From an uncultured Allobosea sp. (GTDB lineage: Bacteria; Pseudomonadota; Alphaproteobacteria; Rhizobiales; Beijerinckiaceae), in contig NZ_CAMFJF010000004.1 in NCBI RefSeq assembly GCF_945956895.1, positions 1 through 64,000 of the forward strand: DNA of 64,000 nt. Direction: 5' to 3'. Position 1 is the stretch's first letter; every line of letters begins with the position of its first letter. The notes below the pieces were generated by a model. It did no database searches. It was not told the DNA's origin and saw only the letters and a program-made list of their open reading frames with translations. The position numbers were made by a program, and so were the translations under genes. Of this stretch, positions 39,676 to 48,438 are shown piece after piece.

Positions 39676-40715
39676 CCCGCACCTCCTCCCTCTCGATCTG
39701 GCGCGAGCGCCTGTTCGGCACGCCCTTCACCGGCTTCGTCTCGGTGGTGCTGTTTGTGCTGATCTCCTGGATCGCCATCCCGCTGATCCGCTGGGCCGTG
39801 ATCGACGCGACCTGGGTCGGCTCGACGCGGGCCGATTGCGCCCCCGGCGGCGCCTGCTGGGTCTTTATCCGGGCCCGCTTCGGCCAGTTCATGTACGGGC
39901 TCTACCCCGTCGACCAGCGCTGGCGGGTCGATATCGCCGGGATTCTCGCCGTGCTCGGCGTCCTGGCGGTCGTCTTCGCCCCGCAGCGCTTCCGGCTGAA
40001 GCTCGGCCTCGCGATGCTGGTCATCCTGCCGCCGCTCGGCATCTGGCTGCTCTCGGGCGGTCTCGGCCTGTCCTATGTCGAGACGCGCGAATGGGGCGGG
40101 CTGATGCTCACCCTGTTCATCTCGGTCTATTCGAGCCTGATCGCGATCCCGCTCGGCATCCTCTTCGCGCTCGGGCGGCAGTCGGAACTCCGGATCATCC
40201 GCCTGATCAGCGTCATCTTCATCGAGTTCTGGCGCGGCGTGCCGATCATCGCGGTGATCTTCCTGGCCTCGCTCCTGCTGCCATTGATCCTGCCCGGCGG
40301 CATCGGCATCGACCGGTTGGCGCGCGCCGTGATCGGGCTCGGCTTCGTCATCGCCGCCTATATGGCGGAAGCGGTGCGCGGCGGCCTGCAGGCCCTGCCC
40401 AAGGGCCAGCGCGAGGCGGCGACGGCGTTGGGCCTGAACTACTGGAAGGCGACGGGCCTGATCGTCCTGCCGCAGGCCTTGCGCATCTCGCTGCCGGCGA
40501 TGACCAACGAGTTTATCGCGCTGATCAAGAACACCACGCTGGTGCTGGTCGTCTCGATCCTCGATCTGCTCGGCATCGCCCAGGCCTCGCTCGCCGATCC
40601 CAACTGGGTCGGTATGAACATGGAGGCCTATGCCTTCTCGGGCGCGATCTACTGGCTGATCTGCTTCGCGCTGTCGCGCTGGAGCCGCTCGCTGGAGAAG
40701 AAGCGGAGGCTATGA
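39672..40715 (+). CDS. aapM: General L-amino acid ABC transporter permease AapM
   Basis: 347-residue second permease that pairs with AapQ. Membrane helices from residue 17 onward, a periplasmic loop with two Cys (CAPGGACW) near 57-64, and the EAA loop EAATALGLNYWKATGLIVLP. It is translationally coupled to aapQ. In rhizobia aapP (the ATPase) comes next; here the operon stops with a repeat and a terminator. Confidence 0.94.
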   Translation: MTRTSSLSIWRERLFGTPFTGFVSVVLFVLISWIAIPLIRWAVIDATWVGSTRADCAPGGACWVFIRARFGQFMYGLYPVDQRWRVDIAGILAVLGVLAVVFAPQRFRLKLGLAMLVILPPLGIWLLSGGLGLSYVETREWGGLMLTLFISVYSSLIAIPLGILFALGRQSELRIIRLISVIFIEFWRGVPIIAVIFLASLLLPLILPGGIGIDRLARAVIGLGFVIAAYMAEAVRGGLQALPKGQREAATALGLNYWKATGLIVLPQALRISLPAMTNEFIALIKNTTLVLVVSILDLLGIAQASLADPNWVGMNMEAYAFSGAIYWLICFALSRWSRSLEKKRRL

Positions 40716-40721
40716 GGTTGC

Positions 40722-40825
40722 CGTCATTCTCGGGCGAAGCGCAGCGCAGACCCGACAATCTCTTTCAGGAGGAAGCTCTGGCGCCTCCTTGTCATGAGAT
40801 GCTCGGGTCAAGCCCGAGCATGACG
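40722..40825. repeat. Palindromic intergenic repeat, copy 6 (diverged)
   Basis: Outer arms CGTCATTCTCGGGCGAAGCG and GCTCGGGTCAAGCCCGAGCA pair only partly, with an unusual centre (CTCTTTCAGGAGGAAG). It sits between aapM and the shared terminator with gcrA. Confidence 0.7.
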
Positions 40826-40844
40826 CGCCCTTCGACCGTCCAAC

Positions 40845-40875
40845 AAAAAAACCGGCCTTTCGGCCGGTTTTCTTT
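40845..40875. terminator. Bidirectional terminator between aapM and gcrA
   Basis: AAAACCGGCC (40848-40857), loop TTTC, GGCCGGTTTT (40862-40871). T-runs follow in both orientations, so it can end aapJQM and gcrA transcripts. Confidence 0.9.
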
Positions 40876-40896
40876 ATTCGGTGCCGTGAAGCCTGA

Positions 40897-41478
40897 TCAG
40901 GCCCGGACCTTGCTCCGGTCGCGCCGACGGTCGGCGGCGGGCTGGTAGGCGATGCGGGCGTGGTGGCTGCAATAGGGCAGGCCGGTCTGCGAGCGGGCGC
41001 CGCAGAAGCGAAATTCCGGGGTCGTCGGATCGCCCATCGGCCAGCGGCACATATACTCGCGCAGGTCCATGATGGTGACGCGCTCGGAGAACGGGATCAC
41101 CACGTCGTCGGAGGGCAGCGGCGCAGCCTCGACCTCGATCTCCGCCTCGGGGGCGAAAACGGGCGCCAGCGCATGGGCGCCGCGCGTCGGGGCGGGCGCA
41201 GCCATCGGATGGCTCGGCGAGCGGGCCGGGGCGGGCGCAGCCATCGGATGGCTCGGCGAGCGGGCCGGGGCCTTGCGCGGGGCGTTGTTGCGCGGCGCGG
41301 CGGGCTGTGCCGCGCTCTTGGCCCGGCCCGACAGGCCGAGACGGTGGACCTTGCCGATCACCGCGTTGCGCGTGACGTTCCCCAGCTCGGCGGCGATCTG
41401 GCTGGCGCTCAGCCCGTCGCTCCAGAGCTTCTTGAGCTGCTCGACGCGCTCTTCCGTCCATGCTCCGGCTTCGTTCAT
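40897..41478 (-). CDS. gcrA: Cell cycle regulator GcrA
   Basis: Sigma-70-associated transcription cofactor that recognises CcrM-methylated GANTC sites in alphaproteobacterial promoters. 193 residues from the ATG at 41478, eight bases after an AGG; 41484 and 41487 are alternatives. The N-terminal helix-turn-helix domain (WTEERVEQLKKLWSDGLSAS) and C-terminal sigma-binding domain (CRWPMGDP, FCGARSQTGLPYCSHH) are intact. The linker contains a perfect 13-residue duplication (ARSPSHPMAAPAP twice). Confidence 0.95.
   Translation of the reverse strand: MNEAGAWTEERVEQLKKLWSDGLSASQIAAELGNVTRNAVIGKVHRLGLSGRAKSAAQPAAPRNNAPRKAPARSPSHPMAAPAPARSPSHPMAAPAPTRGAHALAPVFAPEAEIEVEAAPLPSDDVVIPFSERVTIMDLREYMCRWPMGDPTTPEFRFCGARSQTGLPYCSHHARIAYQPAADRRRDRSKVRA
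41191..41268. repeat. Perfect 39-bp tandem duplication within gcrA
   Basis: Two identical 39-base units (41191-41229 and 41230-41268) encode ARSPSHPMAAPAP twice, in frame, in the flexible linker of GcrA. No mismatches, so it is recent or under gene conversion. Confidence 0.92.
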
Positions 41479-42022
41479 CCGCATCACCTGTCTTGTCCGG
41501 CCGGCTCCTCGCGGGACCTGCCTTTAAGGGCGCTTCGTGACGGAATCCGGGACCGGCGGCTCTGCCGCAGGGGCAAGGCCGTTGCTGTCGCAACAGACGG
41601 TACAGGAGGCGCCGCACGAAATGTCGTATCTGACGAAGCCGACCATACAAGCTGCGGTGACTCGCGAACAAGAGTCGGCGAATCCGAATTGGGCTTTTCC
41701 CCAGACGATTCGCGATTGAGCGGTCAAGCGAATCCTTTCGGCAACACTGTTCCAGCGGCATTGAATTGACAGTCGCAGCCGCCTTAAGCATATTTATCCA
41801 CAAGGTGACGCCGCCCCGCTCGGGCGGCGCTTATGTTTGGCGGATCAAGGTTCCGACGATGCGGATGACGGCGCGACGAGAGATCAGGAGCTGGGTGCGA
41901 CGATAACGTCGCCGCCGGGTCTTATCGTGGCTGCATGCCTGCAGCATCCATCCCGGATCGTCGTTCTCCGTTCAGCGCCAATCCGTTTCTCACCCCGTCC
42001 CCTTCGCGAGGATCTTCGTCTC
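41479..42022. other. gcrA-argD divergent intergenic region
   Basis: A 544-base region with no supported gene. It contains six GANTC sites (41543, 41659, 41672, 41680, 41707, 41730), a possible minus-strand promoter (TTGTTC 41671-41666, 18 bases, TATGGT 41647-41642) with a GANTC in its spacer, a perfect DnaA box TTATCCACA (41794-41802), an argD promoter, and hairpins at 41809-41829 (8-bp stem) and 41897-41912 (6-bp stem) in the leader of about 220 bases before argD. Confidence 0.6.
41766..41794 (+). promoter_or_regulatory. Promoter of argD-argF-hslO, overlapped by a DnaA box
   Basis: Consensus TTGACA (41766-41771), 17 bases, CATATT (41789-41794). TTATCCACA, a perfect DnaA box, starts on the last base of the -10 (41794-41802). 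Confidence 0.6.
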
Positions 42023-43243
42023 ATGGCTCCCGCCCCTGTTTCCCCCAGCCAGTCCGTGCTCGTGCCGACCTATGCCCGTGCCCCAGTCGCGTTCGAGCGC
42101 GGGGAAGGCCCCTGGGCGATCACGGCCGACGGCACGCGCTATCTCGATTTCGGCGCCGGCATCGCGGTCAACGCGCTCGGCCACGCCCATCCGCATCTCG
42201 TCAAGACGCTGACCGAGCAGGCCGGCAAGATCTGGCATACCTCGAACCTCTATGGCGCGCCGGATGGCGAGCGGCTGGCCCGCCGCCTCTGCGAGGCGAC
42301 CTTCGCCGAGCGCGTTTTCTTCACCAATTCCGGCGCCGAGGCGAACGAGTGCGCCATCAAGATGGCGCGGAAATATCATGCCGCGAAGGGCCATCCCGAG
42401 CGCTACCGCATCATCACTTTCGAGGGGGCCTTCCATGGCCGGACCCTGGCGACCATCGCCGCCGGCGGCCAGCAGAAGTACATCGACGGCTTCGGCCCCA
42501 AGGTCGAAGGCTTCGACCAGGTGCCCTTCGACGACGAGAAGGCGCTGCGCGCCGCGATCACGCCGGAAACCGCCGCGCTGATGATCGAGCCGATCCAGGG
42601 TGAGGGCGGCCTGCGCTCCGTGCCGGCCCGCTTCCTCAAGCTGCTGCGCGAGCTCAGCGACGAGCAGGGCCTGATGCTGATCTTCGACGAGATCCAGACC
42701 GGCGTCGGCCGCACCGGCAAGTTCTTCGCCCATGAGATGTACGGCGTCACGCCCGACATCATGTCGATCGCCAAGGGCATCGGCGGCGGCTTCCCGATGG
42801 GCGCCTGCCTCGCGACCGAAGAGGCCGCTTCCGGCATGACGCTCGGCACACATGGCACCACCTTCGGGGGTAATCCGCTCGCCATGGCGGTCGGCAATGC
42901 CGTGCTCGACGTGGTGCTGGCGCCCGGCTTCATCGAGCGCGTCGGTCAGATCGCACTCAGGCTCAAGCAGTCTCTGGCCGAGCTCAAGGACAAACATCCC
43001 GAGGTGATCGCCGAGATCCGCGGCGAGGGCCTGATGCTCGGCCTCAAGCTGCACACGCTGAACACCGACTTCGTCAACGAGGCCCGCGCCCACGGCCTGC
43101 TCGTCGTCGGCGCCGGCGACAATGTCGTGCGCCTGCTGCCGCCGCTGATCATCACCGAGGCCGATGTCGCGGAAGCGGTGTCGCGTCTCGACAAGACGGC
43201 GGGCGCGATCGAAGCCGCGCTGAAGCGGCCGGCCGCCGAATAA
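42023..43243 (+). CDS. argD: Acetylornithine aminotransferase
   Basis: PLP enzyme of arginine synthesis converting N-acetylglutamate semialdehyde to acetylornithine (it may also serve lysine synthesis). 406 residues; PLP lysine K251 in [29 protein letters not shown] and [16 protein letters not shown] are class III aminotransferase motifs. GCGAGGA precedes the ATG by about 10 bases. First gene of argD-argF-hslO; argF starts 41 bases later. Confidence 0.95.
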   Translation: MAPAPVSPSQSVLVPTYARAPVAFERGEGPWAITADGTRYLDFGAGIAVNALGHAHPHLVKTLTEQAGKIWHTSNLYGAPDGERLARRLCEATFAERVFFTNSGAEANECAIKMARKYHAAKGHPERYRIITFEGAFHGRTLATIAAGGQQKYIDGFGPKVEGFDQVPFDDEKALRAAITPETAALMIEPIQGEGGLRSVPARFLKLLRELSDEQGLMLIFDEIQTGVGRTGKFFAHEMYGVTPDIMSIAKGIGGGFPMGACLATEEAASGMTLGTHGTTFGGNPLAMAVGNAVLDVVLAPGFIERVGQIALRLKQSLAELKDKHPEVIAEIRGEGLMLGLKLHTLNTDFVNEARAHGLLVVGAGDNVVRLLPPLIITEADVAEAVSRLDKTAGAIEAALKRPAAE

Positions 43244-43284
43244 GTTCACCCCAGACCCACACCAGCGAAGCGAAGGAAGCGCCC

Positions 43285-44205
43285 GTGACGCGCCATTTCC
43301 TCGATCTCTCCGATTTCTCCGGCAGCGAGCTGCGCGCGATCCTGCGCACGGGCGAGGAGATCAAGTCGCGACGCCGTACCCCCGCCGCCGCCGGAGACCG
43401 CCTGCTCGAGGGCAAGGTCGTCGCCACCATCTTCGAGCAGCCGAGCCTGCGCACCCGCGTCTCCTTCGATGTCGGCATCCGCGAACTCGGGGGATCGCCG
43501 ATGATGGTTGCCGGCCATGAGATCGAGCTCGGCGAGCGCGAGACCATCGCGGACACCGCCCGCGTGCTCTCGCGCTATGTCGACGCGATCATGATCCGCA
43601 TCCTGGATCACGACTCGCTGGTCGAGATGGCGAAATACGCCACCGTCCCGGTGATCAACGGCCTGACCAAGCGCCAGCATCCCTGCCAGGTCATGGCCGA
43701 TGTCATGACCTTCGAGCAGCGCAAGGGCGCGATCGAAGGCAAGCGTATCGCCTGGACCGGCGACACCAACAACGTGCTGACCTCCTGGGTCCACGCCGCC
43801 GGCCGGCTCGACTTCGAGCTTGCCGTCGCGACGCCCGAGGAGCTGGCGCCGCCGCCGGCCCTGATCGCCTGGGCCAAGAAGCAAGGCGCCAGGATCAAGC
43901 TGACCAACCGACCTGAGGAGGCGGTCGAGGGCGCCGACTGCGTCATCACCGATTGCTGGGTCTCGATGGGCGATGAGGAAGGCACCCGCCACAACCTGCT
44001 GCGGCCCTATCAGGTCGACGACCGGTTGATGCAGCGCGCCGAGAAGGACGCGATCTTCATGCATTGCCTGCCGGCCTCGCGCGGCGAGGAGGTCACGGAC
44101 GCGATCATGGACGGCCCGCAATCGGCCGTCTTCGACGAGGCCGAGAACCGCCTTCACGCGCAGAAGGGCATTCTCGCCTGGTGCTTCGGCGGAGTGGCGG
44201 CCTGA
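43285..44205 (+). CDS. argF: Ornithine carbamoyltransferase
   Basis: Makes citrulline from ornithine and carbamoyl phosphate. 306 residues. Carbamoyl-phosphate loop reads PSLRTR (residues about 52-57), with Leu where the common motif is STRTR; HPCQ (about 132) and the ornithine-binding DCWVSMG and [10 protein letters not shown] motifs are canonical. GTG start with GAAGGAA eight bases upstream. Stop overlaps hslO (TGATG). Confidence 0.95.
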   Translation: MTRHFLDLSDFSGSELRAILRTGEEIKSRRRTPAAAGDRLLEGKVVATIFEQPSLRTRVSFDVGIRELGGSPMMVAGHEIELGERETIADTARVLSRYVDAIMIRILDHDSLVEMAKYATVPVINGLTKRQHPCQVMADVMTFEQRKGAIEGKRIAWTGDTNNVLTSWVHAAGRLDFELAVATPEELAPPPALIAWAKKQGARIKLTNRPEEAVEGADCVITDCWVSMGDEEGTRHNLLRPYQVDDRLMQRAEKDAIFMHCLPASRGEEVTDAIMDGPQSAVFDEAENRLHAQKGILAWCFGGVAA

Positions 44206-45209
44206 TGGCCGTGGACGACAGCATGAGCGCCGCCGGGCTCGACGATCGGGTCATTCCCTTCGCCGTGCCCGATCTCGACGTGCGCGGCCGCGTCGTGCGG
44301 CTGGGCGCCTCGATCGACACGATCCTCGAGCGTCATGACTATCCCGAGCCCGTCTCGCGCGTGCTCGGCGAGGCTGCGGCGCTCACCGTCCTGCTCGGCA
44401 CGGCCTTGAAATTCGAGGGCCGCTTCCAGCTCCAGACCAAGAGCGACGGCGCGATCACGATGATGGTGGTCGATTTCAATGCGCCCGATAATTTCCGCGC
44501 CGTTGCCCATATCGACGAGGCCAAGCTGGTCGAGGCGATTGCGCTCGACAAGGTCTCGACCGGGGAGTTGCTCGGCGACGGCCATCTCGCCATGACCGTC
44601 GACCAGGGCTCGGCCACGACGCGCTACCAGGGCATCGTCGCGCTGAAGGGCCAGAGCCTCGAAGAGGCCGCGCATCAGTATTTCCGCCAGTCCGAGCAGA
44701 TCCCGACGCGGGTTCGCCTCGGCGTCGGCACGGTCACCACGGGCGGGCGCCCGCATTGGCGCGCCGGCGGCATCCTCGTGCAGTTCATGCCGCATTCGCC
44801 GGACCGCCTGCGCGCGGCCGACATGCATCCTGGCGACGCGCCCGAGGGCCACGAGATTCTCGCCAATGCCGATCCTGACGGTATCGCCGACGATGCCTGG
44901 ATGGAGGCGCGCTCGCTGGTCGAGACGGTCGAGGACCACGAACTGCTCGACCCGACGCTGGAAAGCGAGCGGCTGCTCTATCGCCTGTTCCACGAGCGTG
45001 GCGCCCGCGTCTTCGAGCCGGTCACCGTGCATGAGGCCTGCCGTTGCTCGCGCGAGCGCGTGCTCTCGATGCTGCGCGGCTTCGCGCCGGAAGATCGCAA
45101 GGCGATGATCGCCGATGACGGCAGGCTCGGCGTCACCTGCGAGTTCTGCTCGCGGCGCTATTCCTTCGACCCGGTCGAGGTCGAAGAGGGGCAGGCAGCT
45201 GGGCAGTAG
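44205..45209 (+). CDS. hslO: Redox-regulated chaperone Hsp33
   Basis: Holdase chaperone activated by oxidation. 334 residues: N-terminal Hsp33 core (LGTALKFEGRFQLQTKSDG) and the C-terminal zinc-binding redox switch with C-x-C near 279 (EACRCSRERV) and C-x2-C near 312 (CEFCSRRY). It overlaps argF by one base (TGATG), the argF-hslO coupling seen in many Hyphomicrobiales. Confidence 0.94.
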   Translation: MAVDDSMSAAGLDDRVIPFAVPDLDVRGRVVRLGASIDTILERHDYPEPVSRVLGEAAALTVLLGTALKFEGRFQLQTKSDGAITMMVVDFNAPDNFRAVAHIDEAKLVEAIALDKVSTGELLGDGHLAMTVDQGSATTRYQGIVALKGQSLEEAAHQYFRQSEQIPTRVRLGVGTVTTGGRPHWRAGGILVQFMPHSPDRLRAADMHPGDAPEGHEILANADPDGIADDAWMEARSLVETVEDHELLDPTLESERLLYRLFHERGARVFEPVTVHEACRCSRERVLSMLRGFAPEDRKAMIADDGRLGVTCEFCSRRYSFDPVEVEEGQAAGQ

Positions 45210-45239
45210 GTTCTCTGCCCATTTATCTCTCTCTCTCAG

Positions 45240-45341
45240 TCATTCCGGGCGCAGCGCAGCGAAGACCCGGAATCCATCATAGAGCGCGGCGCCCTTTGAT
45301 GGATTCCGGATCGGTGCCGCTTCGCAGCTTGTCCGGAATGA
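45240..45341. repeat. Palindromic intergenic repeat, copy 7
   Basis: TCATTCCGGGCGCAGCGCAG and GCTTGTCCGGAATGA arms meet at ATCCATCATAGAG...TGATGGATT. It sits in the convergent gap between hslO and argE, where it could help end both transcripts. Confidence 0.85.
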
Positions 45342-45357
45342 CGATGGAGGATGGGCC

Positions 45358-46536
45358 TCAGCCCGCCTGACACTCCGCCATCAGCTTGCGCATGAAGGTC
45401 TCGCCGGCCGCCAACTGCTCCAGCGTGATGTATTCGTCCGGCTGATGCGCCTGGTCGATCGAACCGGGGCCGCAGACCACGGTCGGAAGCCCCGCCTGCT
45501 GGAAATGCCCGGCTTCGGTCGCATAGGCGACCGCGATCGTGTGGTTCCGGCCGGAGAGCCGCATGGCGAGCCGCTCGGCCTCGGAGCCCGGATCGGGCGC
45601 CAGCCCCGGCACGTCCGAGGTCATCTGCGTCTCGATCGCCGCGCTCGGCGCGGTCGAGCGCATCCGCGCCAGCACCTTGTCGGCCGTCTTCGCGAAACGG
45701 GCCGGGCCGGCCTCGGGATCGGAGCTCGGAACCGTCCGGATCTCCCAGAGGATTTCGCAGCGATCGGCCAGGATGTTGCGGGCGATGCCGCCATGGAAGG
45801 TGCCGATATGGATGGTGTCATAGGGCGGGTCGAAGCGGCCGCTCGTATCCGGTCGCTGCTTGGCATCTTCCGCCATCTGGTCGAGCTCGGCGGCGAGCAG
45901 GGCGCCGGCATGGACGGCGCTGGCACCGAGCTGCGGCTTGGAGGAATGCGCGGCAAAACCCTTCACCACGGTCTGGAAGGTCCGCACGCCCTTATGCGCG
46001 TCGCAAATGTCGAGCATGGTCGGCTCGCCGACGATGACGGCGCGCGGCCGCGGCAGGGTCTTGCCCATGGCAGCGATGCCGTCGACCACGCCAAGGCAAG
46101 TCACCTCCTCGTCATAGGACAGGAAGAGATGGATCGGCGTCTTCAGGTTCGCCGCCAGGAAATCCGGCACCAGCGCCAGACCCAGCGCCAGGAAGGCCTT
46201 CATGTCGACGGCGCCGCGGCCATAGGCTTTGCCATCCTCGACATGCAGCGTGAACGGGTCGCGGCTCCAGGCCTGGCCCGCCACCGGCACGACATCGGTA
46301 TGGCCGGACAGCACGATGCCGCCGCGATCCTGCGGGCCGACGGTCGCGAACAAAGCCGCCTTGTCGCCGGTTTCATTCGGGAAGCGCACCGAGGAGACGC
46401 CCCAGCCGGCAAGATAGTCCTCGACGAAGTCGAGCAGGGCGAGGTTCGACTTGTCGCTCACCGTGTCGAAGGCGACGAGGCGGGCGAGCATCTCGAGCGG
46501 CGTATGGCGCTGCCCGGCTGGAACGGAGGCGGTCAA
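45358..46536 (-). CDS. argE: Acetylornithine deacetylase
   Basis: M20 metallohydrolase removing acetate from N-acetylornithine. 392 residues from a TTG overlapping the apaG stop (TTGA). Metal-site motifs are LSGHTDVVPV and GRGAVDMKAF, the catalytic pair is YDEEVTCLG, and the specificity segment is FAAHSSKPQLGASA. Together with argD and argF it gives the linear arginine route. Confidence 0.92.
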   Translation of the reverse strand: MTASVPAGQRHTPLEMLARLVAFDTVSDKSNLALLDFVEDYLAGWGVSSVRFPNETGDKAALFATVGPQDRGGIVLSGHTDVVPVAGQAWSRDPFTLHVEDGKAYGRGAVDMKAFLALGLALVPDFLAANLKTPIHLFLSYDEEVTCLGVVDGIAAMGKTLPRPRAVIVGEPTMLDICDAHKGVRTFQTVVKGFAAHSSKPQLGASAVHAGALLAAELDQMAEDAKQRPDTSGRFDPPYDTIHIGTFHGGIARNILADRCEILWEIRTVPSSDPEAGPARFAKTADKVLARMRSTAPSAAIETQMTSDVPGLAPDPGSEAERLAMRLSGRNHTIAVAYATEAGHFQQAGLPTVVCGPGSIDQAHQPDEYITLEQLAAGETFMRKLMAECQAG

Positions 46537-46925
46537 TGCAGAACCTTCTTCACATAGGGGGAATCGAGCGGGAAGAGCGGCACCTCGACATCGAAGATCG
46601 TGCCGTTCTCATCCTGCATGGCGTAGAAACCATGCATCGAGCCGTCGGGCGTCGTCAGCGGGCAGCCCGAGGTATAGTTGAAGCTCTCGCCCGGCCGCAA
46701 CACCGGCTGCTTGCCGACCACACCTTCGCCGCGGACCTCGTGGATCTCGCCGCGTCCGTCGGTGATGAACCAGTGCCGGGTCATCAGCTGCACGGTTTGC
46801 GTCGAGAGATTCACGATCTCGATTGCATAGGCCCAGAAATAGCGGCCCTGCGCATGCGAGGATTCCGCATCCATGAAACTGGGCGCCGCGGTCACACGCA
46901 CGCCATGCGTCTGGGCCTGATACAT
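46533..46925 (-). CDS. apaG: ApaG protein (CO2+/MG2+ efflux-associated fold)
   Basis: 130-residue fibronectin-III-like protein of the ApaG/DUF525 family. It begins MYQAQTHGVRVTAAPSF and carries the family segment LMTRHWFITDGRGEIHEVRG and YTSGCPLTTPDGSMHGFY. Function in bacteria remains ill defined; links to Co2+ resistance and pyrophosphate binding are known for relatives. Four-base overlap couples it to argE. Confidence 0.92.
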   Translation of the reverse strand: MYQAQTHGVRVTAAPSFMDAESSHAQGRYFWAYAIEIVNLSTQTVQLMTRHWFITDGRGEIHEVRGEGVVGKQPVLRPGESFNYTSGCPLTTPDGSMHGFYAMQDENGTIFDVEVPLFPLDSPYVKKVLH

Positions 46926-47120
46926 CGAAGGCTCCGCCTCGGCCGGTAGCGGCTCTACCGATGCTGATGTGTTATCGGCCTGCCGGCGCCAGCGTCAATG
47001 CGGCGAGGCTGCGATTCTGGCGTGGACAACCCGGCAACCCGTGCATGCCCCGTTGCCCCCGTGCTTGGCCTTCAGGGTCTCGTTCGCTAGCTATGATCGA
47101 TTATCCCTTGCGGAACGCGC

Positions 47121-48209
47121 ATGCTGACCTTCAAGCCCGGCATCCAGCCCGACAGCTCCATCCGCGCCTTCATTGAGGCGGGAGCGATCACGCTCGCAAA
47201 GCCGCCGGCCGAAGGGCAGATCCAGCCCGCGAGCCTGGACCTGCGCCTGGGCGCGCGTGCCTATCGCGTCCGCGCCTCGTTCCTTCCCGGCCCGGAGCGC
47301 ACGGTGCGCAGCCGGATCGAGGATCTCTCGCTGCACGAGATCGACCTGACGCAGGGCGCGGTGCTCGAGACCGACTGCGTCTATATCGCCGAACTGATGG
47401 AAGGCCTGCGCCTGCCCAAGGGCCTGCGCGCCGCCGCCAATCCGAAGAGCTCGACCGGCCGGCTCGACGTCTTCACCCGCGTCATCACCGACCGAGCCCG
47501 CGAGTTCGATCTGGTCGAGGATGGTTATGAAGGCCCGCTCTTCATCGAGATTTCGCCGCGCACCTTCCCGGTGCTGGTCCGCTCCGGCTCGCGCCTCTCG
47601 CAGATCCGCTTCCGGGCCGGCGAGACGCGCCTCGACGACCGCGCGCTCGGCGAGATTCATCAGCGTGAGACGCTGGTCAGCGCGGCCGAGCCCTCCTTCC
47701 AGGGCGGCGTCGCCGTCAGCGTCGATCTCTCCGGTTTCGACGGTCTACTCGGCTATCGCGGCAAACATCACACGGCGCTGATCGATGTCGATCGCGTCGG
47801 CGCCTATCGCGCCGCCGATTTCTGGGAGCCGATCCACAACGACGGTTCGGCCAGCCTGATCCTCGATCCCGGCCAGTTCTACATCCTCGCCTCCAAGGAG
47901 GCGGTGCATGTCCCGCCGGATTACGCTGCCGAGATGACGCCCTTCGATGCGCTGGTCGGCGAGTTCCGCGTGCACTATGCCGGTTTCTTCGATCCGGGTT
48001 TCGGCCATCGCGCCGCCGGTGGCCAGGGCGCGCGCGCCGTGCTCGAGGTCCGCTCCCGCGACGTGCCCTTCATCATCGAGGACGGCCAGATCGTCGGACG
48101 CCTCGTCTATGAGACGATGGCGGCCAGGCCGGAAGCGCTTTACGGCGCCGATCTCAAGTCGAACTACCAGGGCCAGGCCCTGAAGCTCTCCAAGCACTTC
48201 AAGGGTTGA
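47121..48209 (+). CDS. 2'-Deoxycytidine 5'-triphosphate deaminase, double-length form
   Basis: 362 residues, about twice E. coli Dcd, consisting of two dUTPase-like beta-barrel halves as is usual for the alphaproteobacterial DCD family. The first half contains QPASLDLRLGARAYRVRAS and AAANPKSSTGRLDVFTR; the second half contains HVPPDYAAEMTPFDALVGEF and PGFGHRAAGGQG. It converts dCTP to dUTP for thymidylate synthesis. Monocistronic; a possible promoter near 47065-47093 is weak. Confidence 0.9.
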   Translation: MLTFKPGIQPDSSIRAFIEAGAITLAKPPAEGQIQPASLDLRLGARAYRVRASFLPGPERTVRSRIEDLSLHEIDLTQGAVLETDCVYIAELMEGLRLPKGLRAAANPKSSTGRLDVFTRVITDRAREFDLVEDGYEGPLFIEISPRTFPVLVRSGSRLSQIRFRAGETRLDDRALGEIHQRETLVSAAEPSFQGGVAVSVDLSGFDGLLGYRGKHHTALIDVDRVGAYRAADFWEPIHNDGSASLILDPGQFYILASKEAVHVPPDYAAEMTPFDALVGEFRVHYAGFFDPGFGHRAAGGQGARAVLEVRSRDVPFIIEDGQIVGRLVYETMAARPEALYGADLKSNYQGQALKLSKHFKG

Positions 48210-48324
48210 GCAGACGCTCGCTCCGGTCTTCCCTCGATCGCGAGCAATTCCCGGATGACACTTGGGCTCGGACCCGCTATGAACGCGGGCCTGCCGCGCG
48301 TTGCTTCGCCAGCGTGAAGGGCAT

Positions 48325-48399
48325 GCGGGCGTAGTTCAGTGGTAGAACGTCAGCTTCCCAAGCTGAATGTCGTCGGTTCGATCCCGATCGCCCGCTCCA
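48325..48399 (+). tRNA. tRNA-Gly (anticodon CCC)
   Basis: Full cloverleaf: acceptor GCGGGCG / CGCCCGC, D stem GTTC / GAAC, anticodon stem TCAGC / GCTGA with loop TTCCCAA (anticodon CCC at 48357-48359), T stem GTCGG / CCGAT with TTCGATC, and an encoded CCA. It reads GGG codons and stands alone between dcd and the hypothetical gene. Confidence 0.95.
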
Positions 48400-48438
48400 A
48401 TTTTCTCCGGAAATCGATGGTCTGCGGTTGCCCGACGC

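Noticed and set aside
41524-41727. Small Cys-rich minus-strand ORF upstream of gcrA
   Set aside because: No ribosome site, overlaps the predicted promoter and GANTC cluster; likely chance.
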